A model generated the notes under the pieces. That model saw only the letters and a list, made by a program, of their open reading frames with translations, made no database searches and was not told where the DNA came from. Positions 24,040-33,952 of a DNA stretch of 64,000 nucleotides are shown here, piece after piece; positions within the stretch are counted from its first letter, which is position 1, and every line of letters starts with the position of its first letter. The DNA is from Parietaria judaica (lineage: Eukaryota > Streptophyta > Magnoliopsida > Rosales > Urticaceae): the NCBI GenBank assembly GCA_954871525.1, contig OX940863.1, positions 20,596,001 to 20,660,000 of the forward strand, given 5' to 3'. Made by a program: the position numbers and the translations under genes.

Positions 24040-24746
24040 GGGTTATTAGTGACAATAATGCACGACTTTTGATCAACGGGGATTTCATACAAGTGTTGGC
24101 AAAATACACAACGTGTGTTGACCGTGAAATCTGTCAATTTTTCTGTTAATGACGTTCAGTGCTGCTTATGTGACGCTTTGGGCACGCCATGAGGGCCAGG
24201 AGTGGGCAAGTGTATCCCACTAATTATTTGCGACATAAGTATTTAAAAGTACCAATTTTTTAAACAGTATCAATTTTTTTAACAGTATAAGTGCCAATTT
24301 TTTGAAAGGTAGCTAGAAGTACGTTTTCTTTTAAATGACACCTATTCTTTTTAGCGGTAAAAGTACCGATCGAGTGAGACGATCCAAAAAATTGGTGCTT
24401 TTACCGTTAAAAAGAAAAGGTGTCTTTTTTTTTTTAATGGTACTTTTACTGTTAAAAAAGTTGGTACTAATACTGTAAAAAAAAATTGGTACTTTTACTA
24501 TTAAAAAATTGATACTGTTAAAAAAATTGGTACTTTTAAGTACTTATACCGCAAATAATTAGTGGGTTACACGTGGCAATTCCTGGCCCGCGTGGAACGC
24601 CTCATGGCGAGCTCAATATGCCACATAAGCAAAACATAACGTCATTAACAGAAAATTGACGGATTATTGTCACTCATAATCCAAAAAATATTGTCACTAT
24701 AATTAAAAATTGACCAAAAATTGTGCATTATTGTCACTAATAACCC
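24040..24746. mobile_element. Long-inverted-repeat MITE, Mutator-like ends (member 1)
   Basis: The left end GGGTTATTAGTGACAATAAT is matched exactly over at least 20 bases by the reverse complement of the right end. The two halves continue to pair through most of the 707 bp (AAGTACC, GCCAC, CATGAGG motifs mirrored), so the element could fold into one hairpin. It is flanked by AAAAAATA at 24032-24039 and 24747-24754, an 8-bp match in A-rich DNA. No coding frame. Confidence 0.8.
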
Positions 24747-25780
24747 AAAAAATATTACAGTATACTTTTTATGCATTATGTGCAAGTGTGACAAGGCCTA
24801 GTTCATTAAGATAATTATTACAGTTGGTAAGATATCATTTGCAGCCGCAATGTTTGCATTAATTAAATTAAATGAATTTCGAGTTAATTAAATATTTATA
24901 GCTAGATTAGATTAAGCATTATATATAGATTCTACAATTTATTATTTATTTTTATTGGAGAGTAAGAAAGGCTATATGGCCAAGCGCCGGAAAGGTAAAG
25001 ATGAAGTGAATAAATAAAATATAAAGTAGTTAAATGATTAACAGCTATGTAATCTATCATATTCTTTAATTAAAAAAATGAGAGAGAGATTAAATAAGTA
25101 ACTTATGAGCACTTGAGTCAAGATTTCAGCCTTATTAAGTGAAACATGTCCCGACATTATATTCTCTAGCAAGCATCTTGTCTTAATTAGAGTATATAAA
25201 TATATGTATTACAATATTTTAAAAATAAATAAATGCAGTATTAATAATTAAATGATATAGAGACTTACATTATAATGGAGTATTTTATAATTGTGAATAT
25301 TCCTTCTTTCATCACGCGTTGAAAGATAGTCTAGCTAGGTCATGCTTAGTCTCGCATTAGTAAAAATTTATATGCAATGAACGAATAACATATTCACCAT
25401 AAATTTATTAATAGAGAATAGTTCCTCACTATTGTTTTGGACAAGTTGATCATTCCATATATTCCATATAAAAATTAGGACTATTATAATAATAAAAAAA
25501 TAAGGGTAAACTGCGGCTAATGTACCCAATGTTTGATTCGCTGCGGATTATGTACCTAATGTTTACTTTCGACGGCTAATGTACCCAATGTTTGATTCGC
25601 TGCGGATTATGTACCCAATGTTTATATTCGATGGGTAATGTACCCAATGTTTGATTCGCTGCGGATAATGTACCCAATGTTTTACATGTTGTACATGTTA
25701 TATTTTATACATGTTACAACTTATGTACAGGTTGTTTATATAAATATTTATGTGTACAATTAAATGACAAGAAGTGACAA

Positions 25781-25835
25781 TGATTCAAGTGGTTGAGTGT
25801 AAGCTCAATAACGTAGAGGTCATGGGTTCGATTCC
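25781..25835 (+). other. tRNA-like segment with A and B boxes
   Basis: TGATTCAAGTGG (25781-25792) resembles a Pol III A box, and GGTTCGATTCC (25825-25835) is a perfect B box, 32 bases apart. The implied T-arm stem is imperfect and no good acceptor stem forms, so this is not a functional tRNA. It resembles the tRNA-related head of a plant SINE, captured inside the TIR element. Confidence 0.6.
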
Positions 25836-26055
25836 TACCTAGCACAATTTTTTTTACAATTTTGCAATGCCACGTCGCAGGTCGCGATTGGATGAATCAG
25901 CGCCACGTGGGTGCGCTTAGGTGGAGCTGACGTGGCACTGGTTAACGGTCATGTGACGGAATGGATGAAAAATCTAACGGAAATAAACATTGGGTACATA
26001 ATCCGCAGCGAATCAAACATTGGGTACATTAGCCGTCGAAAATAAACATTGGGTA

Positions 26056-26676
26056 TGTAGAGGGCGTTTTGCAACACCTTTCAGTCACAAGGAAAACCGT
26101 AAAGAATGCAATAAAATGTATACACGATTATTCCCTGATTTATTTATCCCGAAAGGACTCGGTTTTTCCCGTTTATTAGCTTGGACAATCGAAGAAATAA
26201 TAATATAAATATGATTTGATGCCGCACCCCGCCGCCTTTGGCGAAGCTGCCTACGTACCCGGCGAACCGAGATCAGGTCATCACGTAGTTCAAAGTGGTT
26301 GTGGTTTGATCTCTTCCTTCTTTCTCATTTCTTTCTCTTTTTTCGGTTAAATCTGACCTCTTCTTTCTCCTTTCTTTCTCTTCTCTTATCTCCTTTTCCT
26401 TTTTTCTCCTTTAGCCGTCCTTTTCTTGGATCAAATCCTGGATGCCCCCTCAGTGAGGTTTCCTTGTGTATTTATAGGGTTAGGGTTGGTGGAATCTTTT
26501 CTCTTTGGGCTTTTCTCGTCGACTGGGCCTTTTCTCGTGGATTAAGCCTTTCTTTGCGAACTGGACCTTTTGTGTTGACTACGGTCAACATATTTCTTGC
26601 CTCTATCCGACGTCGTTTTGGGCCATAATGGCACGTGTTGTGTTAAGGATGGATTTGACGAAATCCGACATTAACA
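26056..26676 (-). repeat. 3' LTR of the LARD-like element
   Basis: 621 bp, nearly identical to the copies at 32274-32895 and, inverted, at 26837-27457. Confidence 0.92.
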
Positions 26677-26836
26677 GTTAGTCCCCCATTTTATCAAGTG
26701 TAAAACACTTGGTAAAATGAAAGATAAACTATTAATTTCGAACTCTGTTGACCACCTTGGTTGACGCGGTTATCCTGAGAAATGTTGTCGGAGAAATTTA
26801 TCGTAATCTGTTGGTCGGCGGATTTCATTTGGGAAG

Positions 26837-27457
26837 TGTTAATGTCGGATTTCGTCAAATCCATCCTTAACACAACACGTGCCATTATGGCCCAAAACGA
26901 CGTCGGATAGAGGCAAGAAATATGTTGACCGTAGTCAACACAAAAGGTCCAATTCGCGAAGAAAGGCTTAATCCACGAGAAAAGGCCCAGTCGACGAGAA
27001 AAGCCCAAAGAGAAAAGATTCCACCAACCCTAACCCTATAAATACACAAGGAAACCTCACTGAGAGGGCATCCAGGATTTGATCCAAGAAAAGGACGGCT
27101 AAAGGAGAAAAAATGAAAAGGAGATAAGAGAAGAGAAAGAAAGGAGAAAGAAGAGGTCAGATTCAGCCGAAAAAAGAGAAAGAAAGGAGAAAGAAGGAAG
27201 AGATCAAACCACAACCACTTTGAACTACGTGATGACCTGATCTCGGTTCGCCGGGTACGTAGGCAGCTTCGCCGAAGGCGGCGGGGTGCGGCATCAAATT
27301 ATATTTATATTATTATTTCTTTGATTGTCCAAGCTAATAAACGGGAAAAGCCGAGTCCTTTCGGGATAAATAAATAAGGGAATAATCGTGAATACATTTT
27401 ATTGCATTCTTTACGGTTTTCCTTGTGACTGAAAGGTGTTGCAAAATGCCCTCTACA
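26837..27457 (+). repeat. Solo LTR of the same family, opposite orientation
   Basis: 621 bp starting TGTTAATGTCGG and ending CCTCTACA on the plus strand, flanked by its own 5-bp duplication GGAAG (26832-26836 and 27458-27462). It is an independent insertion that recombined to a solo LTR. It carries a promoter-like CCCTATAAATAC near 27038-27049. Confidence 0.92.
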
Positions 27458-27462
27458 GGAAG

Positions 27463-30400
27463 CTGATGCAGAATCTTGCTGAGTTGTAGTTGGTTTCGTC
27501 GGATGAAGCATCTTTCTCATGGCGGTGACGTCTTCTTTGACAAACTCCTCGCGACGACGAGCTCGCTATAGGAACGAACTCATCGCGGTGATGAACTTCT
27601 TCCTACAATGGACTCTTTCTTCGACAAGCTCTTCGTGATGATGAGCTCGCTTAAAAGCGACGAACTCATTGCGGCGACGAACTTCTTACTGCGCTGATAT
27701 TTTCTTCTCGGCGACAGGCTCCTCTGATAGTGACGAACTCTTCTCGTGACTACGATGCCGACGTCATTTGCGTGGTAATCCTCGCCTTGCTCCTGATTAA
27801 CTCTTTCTTCCGCTTTGTTTTCATCGAAAGACTTTCCTTGTTTACTTTAACTTCGTAAAGTTGTCGCTAGGATCCTCGCCGATATCGTCTAGCGCCTTTC
27901 TTACTCTCGGGGTTTCTTGCCAGCGCTTTTATCGACTGTGGCCCTCGGCCCGCAGAGATTGTTTTGGTCGGCGTCTGATATTTCTCCTCGCTTTGTTGAC
28001 CATCACCTTGATCTTCCATCGTTTCTATGCTCCCCGACTTCTTCTGCCATCTTCAAATATCGGTCTCGTCGACTTTCTTCTAGCGCCTGGGCATAGTTCG
28101 TCATTTTCGACACTTTGGGCTTCATCTGTTATCTTCGGGCTTCTGGGCCTCACCATTTTTCTTCTTTCTTATCGGCATCCTCTGCCATCTTCTCGCTACT
28201 TGGCATCCTCATCTGTCTTCTCGCTTATCGACATCTTTTACCTTCTTCTTGTTCTTGGCTTCGTCACGTGTCTTCTTACTTATAGGCATCTTCTGCCTTC
28301 TTCGATACTCTAGGCTTCGTCATTTGTCTTATTGCTCCTTAAGGTAATGGTGTCTTGATTTTATGATCTTCGCTTAGTGTCTCCATTGCTGATCTCCAGT
28401 AGAAGCAGGCTCTATTAGGTAACGAATTCTCTTCTTTTGGTGACGAGCTCCTCGAGCTTTTCTTCGTGATGAGCTCATCGGGCTTTCATCGCTCCTCCTC
28501 ATCGCTGCAGATCACTGCGCTCCGCGGGCAAGCTCATCGCTGCAAATCGTCGCTTTGTCTTCATCGCGGCAGCTCGTCGCCTTCTCTCGAGCTGCTCCTC
28601 GCTTCTTTCCCAAGTAGCTCTCCTCCTGTTGCGCAAGCAGGCCATCGTGGATCGTCGGGTCTCCTTGGTCGTTGGGCAGCTCACCGTTCAAGCTGCTCTT
28701 CTCTTACCCATCGAGCAGGTCATCGTCCTTGCTCCTCGGGTTTCCTCACTCCTCGCTCCTGTCTAACTCTTTCTTTGTTCCTTTTCTTTTATCTGGCTAG
28801 TCTTGATCCCTCGCTGAAATCACAAATTTTTGCGATTAATGAAATATAATTTTTTGTTTACCTTTGTTTTGCACTTTATTTTGCACTTTATTTTAGCTGA
28901 GCATTCCTTGTTCTCCTTGTCATGTGCTATTCTCAAAATTATGTTCGCAAGCCGACGACGATATTGGTGCATTTCATCCGGCAAGATCCTCTTCGGAGGT
29001 GCTGGCGTGGTTATCAAAGATCTAGTGTCATCATCAGCTCTTATTAGCGAGCAAGTCATATCAGCGAGCAGAATCCCTCTAGTAGGCGAGCAGATCATCG
29101 ACTAGCGAGCAGATCTGATACTGGACCGGTAAGAACTAGGTCTAGTATATTGACAAAGCAAGACGCTATCTGGATCCTCATCAAGATCTCCTCGTAAGTC
29201 TTACGAGCCAGTTCTGTAAGGTTATGGAAGCAGCTCTCCTCCCACGTAGAAACAACTCTTCTTCCACGCGGAGCCTTATCGCTGCGTCCTCGACCAGCTT
29301 ATCGCCCAGCTGTTATCGGGCAGGAAGTTTATTGCTCAGCCTCCCCTCCGCAAGTAGCTCTCGTGCTGTCCAGCGAGTAGCTCTTCGTCGTTCGTCGGAG
29401 CAGCTCCTCGTCGCTGCTCGGGAAAGCAGTTCTTGAAGAAACTTATCGCTCTTATCAAGCGAAGTCTCCACGATAAGCTTCTCAACGACAAGCATCTTCG
29501 AAGATAATCGTTTATTTCTTTTGTTGTACTTACTTTGTATTTTGTACTTTCATTACTTGTATTTTTGTACAATCATCAGAGTATTGCCCATATAAAGGCA
29601 CTCTTGTATTCATTTTCATCATTCAGAATCATTTGATTCTTTCATTCAATAATATTCAGATGTTCATTCCTGAATTCCTTTTTCTATTTTCATTACCGTC
29701 TATTCAAAAACTCAATAGTGGTTCCTCGCTCAAGATCCCGAGCATGCGATCCTCGTCGAAGAATTCACTAGGGATATGATTCTTCGGATTGCCGTCTCTC
29801 TCCGAGAATCAAGCCGGTGATGCTTCCCCCAGCGAAGGTGAAAACGTTGCACCTTATTCGCCGAACACCACTCCAAATGCCTTGCCGAGATTCCTCACTC
29901 ACGATCCCGCACACTTGACCGCCATGGAGGAATCTCTCCGAAACATCATCCTTCGAGGCGCTTCGAAAGTCATTGACAAAATTGCCGATGAAGTCCTTCG
30001 CCAGGAAGAGTGTGATGAAGACGACGATGTTCGATTAACTTCACCCTCCCTCTTTTGTGTTTCCTTGCCGTGAATCCTGCGGTTGCAAGTGTAACATGTA
30101 TGTATGTATTTTTTTTTTTTTTAGCTTGATGAAAATGTCATAATGTATATCTCCTCCCCAACCCTTTTAAAAAAAGAAACTATGGGGAGGAAAAACTATA
30201 ACATGGCTGATTTCGTCGCGATGCCCTCATCGCTATATTTTTATTTCACTTCCTGCGCGACGCTCTTATCGCTGTATTTCTCTTGGTCGCTATGCGATGC
30301 TCTTATCGCTACTTTTGTATGCTTTCTTTTGACTTTTTTTTTTGACAAGTCCTGCGCGATGACGAGTCCGTTGATAGTCTCGTACTCGTCATGGCGATGA

Positions 30401-32252
30401 ACTTTGGGGTGCGGCGATGAGCTTGTCGGCAATTCCGGGCTCATCGCGGCGATAATCATAGGCTTCTTTTTCGCCTTTATCTATTTTCTTTTCTTGCCGT
30501 ATTCAGGCTTTTTCGTATTTCTTTTGTTTGTGCTATCGATATTCTTGCCGATGCCAGTTTTTCTTTTGTCTCTTTTCTTTTCTTGCCGTACTCAGGTTTT
30601 TTTTTATTTTTCTCTTCAACAAGTCCTGCGCGATGACGAGTCCGTTGATAATCTCGTACTCGTCACGACGGCGAACTTTGGAGTGCGGCGATGAGCTTGT
30701 CGGCAACTCCGGGCTCATCGCGGCGATAATCATAGGCTTCTTTTTTGCCTTTGTCTATTTTCTTGGCATTTTCGCCGTAGTATTTTTCGTGGCCTTTTCG
30801 CCGTAGTATTTTTCTTTGCATTTTCGCTGTAGTATTTTTCTTTCTCTTGGCACTTTTCGCCGTAGTATTTTTCTTTCTCTCGGCACTTTTTGCCGTAGTA
30901 TTTTTCTTGGCATTTTCGCCGTAGTATTTTTCTTTCTCTCGGCACTTTTCGCCATAGTATTTTTCATGGCCTTTTCACCGTAGTATTTTTCTTTCTTTCG
31001 GCACTTTTCGCCGTAGTATTTTTCTTGGCATATTCGCCGTAGTATTTTTCATTCTCTCGGCACTTTTCGCCGTAGTATTTTTCATGGCCTTTTCGCCGTG
31101 CTTCTTTTGAGATTGACGGGAGTCGCTAAGCGTAGGACCCTTGAATCTTTCCGTGTGATTAGGTTTCTATCGAAAACAACAAAAATCAACTTGGTTAGCT
31201 TTTCAAATAAATCATTTTCTGAAACGAAGTAGAAGTATTAAGGATATCGGGTCTTTCGGGTCTTGTATCAACAAGCCCGCATGCGAGCAAGTCATCATCG
31301 AACCAGTGGTCAGTTCTATGTAGCGAGGAGGTGATGGCTAGCGAGCGACGAGCTCATATCGGCGGCTAGCGGCAAGTAGGTCTCCTCCTGCGTACTGCTC
31401 TCATTCTGCCTAGTGAGTAGCCCTATCGTCTTGGACAGAAGCAGCTCTCGTAGTAGGCAGCGAGCACCTCATCGCTACGGACGCAAGCAGCTCTCGTAGT
31501 AGGCGGCGAGCACCTCATCGGGAAGCCTCGCTTGTCGGCTCTTGGCTCATCGGTCAAGCTTCTGTCCGCCTACGGGGAAGCAGGTCTCCTTCTACCTAGC
31601 GAGCACGTCATCGACCTCGCTCGTCGTCGGGTCCTAGCTCATCGGGCAAGCTGCTCTCCTGCCATGGGGAAGCAGGTCTCCTCGTACCGTGCGGGCACGT
31701 CGTCGTCTCGCTCGTGGTTGACCTTGTCGGGAAGTCCTGCTTATCGGGTCCTACTTCGGTGGAGAAGCTACTCTCCTCCTGCGGGGAAGCAGGTCTCCTC
31801 TTGGCCAGCGAGCACGTCGTCCTCGTTGATTGAGCTTTTCCTCGATGACGAATCTTCCAATGTCTACAACTTTCTCCTCGCACGTCCGATTTGAGCAAAT
31901 GACCCATCAAATCGAAGCTCAAGACATAATCTTCGAGTAAAAATAGAATTCACATGAAGGTGATAAATAATGACGAGGATATGGCCAGAAGAGCGACGGG
32001 CGACGAGCAGGCGTTTGACAAAGCCATCGTCCTCGGTGACCAATCTTCCGGCGTCCATAACTTCTGCCTCGAGAATCCGATAGGGGCGAATGACCTGTCA
32101 AATCAAAGCCCAAGGAAAGGCCTGCAAGAAAAATGAGAAAGAATACAGTTTTATTTATCACACGTATAGACGAGATCAGTGCTCGGTGTTGTCGTTGTCG
32201 TCGTTGGTCGTCATCTCTTCGAGTTCCTAGCTGCGAGTTAGAGAAAAACTAA
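27463..32252 (-). other. Non-coding interior of the LARD-like element
   Basis: Contains many diverged GATGAGCTCATCGC-like units and a near-duplicate segment (about 30345-30490 and 30624-30760, offset about 279 bp). A tandem array lies at 30755-31110. On the plus strand (antisense to the element) a TATA-like CCATATAAAGGC at 29589-29600 precedes an open frame at 29789-30073 (ends EECDEDDD...) that lacks an ATG start. I recognise no domain. Confidence 0.6.
30755..31110. repeat. Tandem array of about 30-bp units
   Basis: Roughly eleven imperfect copies of a unit built around TTTTCGCCGTAGTATTTTTC, alternating with TTCTCTCGGCAC or ATGGCC spacers. Non-coding; lies inside the LARD-like element. Confidence 0.85.
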
Positions 32253-32270
32253 GCCCCTCGATGGGCGCCA
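32253..32270 (-). other. Primer-binding site of the LARD-like element
   Basis: Minus-strand TGGCGCCCATCGAGGGGC, three bases after the 5' LTR end. It begins TGG as a tRNA-CCA complement; the exact tRNA is not assigned. Confidence 0.75.
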
Positions 32271-32273
32271 AAC

Positions 32274-32895
32274 TGTAGAGGGCGTTTTGCAACACCTTTC
32301 AGTGACAAGGAAAACCGTAAAGAATGCAATAAAATGTATACACGATTATTCCCTGATTTATTTATCCCGAAAGGACTCGGTTTTTTCCGTTTATTAGCTT
32401 GGACAATCGAAGAAATAATAATATAAATATGATTTGATGCCGCACCCCGCCGCCTTCGGCGAAGCTGCCTACGTATCCGGCGAACCGAGATCAGGTCATC
32501 ACGTAGTTCAAAGTGGTTGTGGTTTGATCTCTTCCTTCTTTCTCCTTTCTTTCTCTTTTTTCGGCTGAATCTGACCTCTTCTTTCTCCTTTCTTTCTCTT
32601 CTCTTATCTCCTTTTCCTTTTTTTCTCCTTTAGCCGTCCTTTTCTTGGATCAAATCCTGGATGCCCTCTCAGTGAGGTTTCCTTGTGTATTTATAGGGTT
32701 AGGGTTGGTGGAATCTTTTCTCTTTGGGCTTTTCTCGTCGACTGGGCCTTTTCTCGTGGATTAAGCCTTTCTTCGCGAACTGGACCTTTTGTGTTGACTA
32801 CGGTCAACATATTTCTTGCCTCTATCCGACGTCGTTTTGGGCCATAATGGCACGTGTTGTGTTAAAGATGGATTTGACGAAATCCGACATTAACA
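32274..32895 (-). repeat. 5' LTR of the LARD-like element
   Basis: 622 bp, promoter side in minus-strand sense. Minus-strand TATA-like CCCTATAAATAC near 32690-32701. Confidence 0.92.
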
Positions 32896-33017
32896 GGGTA
32901 CATAATCCACAGCGAATCAAACATTGGGTACATTAGCCGTCGAAAATAAACATTGGGTACATAATCCGCAGCGAATCAAACATTGGGTACATTAGCCACA
33001 GTTTACCCAAAAAATAA

Positions 33018-33906
33018 TCTTAATCGTAATAGTCATATATTCCTAATTTACTGTTATAAAATTTTCATGCAGAGTAATCAGACCGATCGAATATGAGAAA
33101 ATAAATTGCACTAAAAAAACTTTCGATTGAATAATAAATTTTTGCATTCAAGAAATAGATGTACCTCTGACGCTGAAAGTAAATCATTATAATAGCCTCT
33201 TCTCTTCTGTCAGTATATTGTAGAGATCAAATGAGTTTCTATAAGATTTAAAAAAAAAAGTTTCAACAAAAGCTAAAGTGTCACAATTTTTATGATGTTT
33301 TCACGATCATTTATTAATTAATGATGTAGATATTAGTGTCTTCGTCATAAAAATTAATACATTGATATTTAAGAAGAGGGCTCTTGAAGATTTTCCTTAT
33401 TATTATAGCCTTAATGGACTATGGCCTACTAAATATTGAAGAGATCAGCGGAGACAAATAATAAAATTGGGTTGATAAAACAATTGGACAATTTTGCAGC
33501 GATGAGATTTCTTCTCTCTATATGTTAGAAACTATATTTTCTTCTCTCGTAGGTCCACACCATCATTCATATATGTATTCTATCCTTCTAAGTCAGTTAT
33601 ATAATATAATAGAACAATATAAAAGAAAATATGAAAAAGCGAAAAATAAGATCATTTCGAATGAGTAAGAAAGATAATATATATACACACACAAGCCTGT
33701 GACGAAAAAGAAAGTAAAGGGAAGTCGGAATTAAGAGTATGCATAGGTTCAACCGTGGCGCCCCGATACTTTATTTCAATCTTAGCGCTCTTTACGAATT
33801 AAAGAAAGTTGGTCCAATAAATTCGATACTTCAAAAAGCTTAATGCAAACCGTCAAAGGTGTAGAATGGATTGAATTGTATTTTGGGTTAGTTTTGTGAC
33901 AGAGAG

Positions 33907-33952
<46 letters not shown>

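Larger units (their letters stand above)
26056..32895 (-). mobile_element. Large non-coding LTR retrotransposon (LARD-like)
   Basis: Minus-strand element. 5' LTR 32274-32895, 3' LTR 26056-26676, both TG...CA in element sense (TGTTAATGTCGG...CCTCTACA), with 5-bp duplications GGGTA at 26051-26055 and 32896-32900. A primer-binding site TTTGGCGCCCATCGAGGGGC adjoins the 5' LTR, and a purine-rich tract (AAAATGGGGGACTAAC) adjoins the 3' LTR. The PBS style resembles Tat-lineage Gypsy elements. About 4.8 kb of interior shows no gag or pol frame on either strand, only low-complexity GATGAGCTC-rich repeats, so the element is non-autonomous. A same-family solo LTR has inserted into it (26837-27457). Confidence 0.88.
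25504..33008. mobile_element. Mutator-like TIR element (member 2), split by an LTR element
   Basis: Ends GGGTAAACTGCGGCTAATGT on the left and, in reverse complement, GGGTAAACTGTGGCTAATGT on the right, flanked by a perfect 9-bp duplication AAAAAATAA (25495-25503 and 33009-33017). A 9-bp duplication fits the Mutator superfamily. The terminal repeats are built from tandem units of GTACCCAATGTTTGATTCGC about 60 bp long. The element proper is only about 660 bp; the LTR element 26056-32895 inserted into its right arm with duplication GGGTA. The interior holds a tRNA-like promoter segment (25781-25835). No transposase frame. Confidence 0.88.

Noticed and set aside
26299..27214. 109-codon frame rich in Phe/Leu found in each LTR copy
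   Set aside because: It repeats because the LTR repeats; it lies across the CT-rich promoter/leader region and has no domain.
27861..31894. Frames rich in Ser/Leu/Arg in the LARD-like interior considered as pol remnants
   Set aside because: No reverse transcriptase, integrase or protease motifs in any frame; composition follows GATGAGCTC-type low-complexity repeats.
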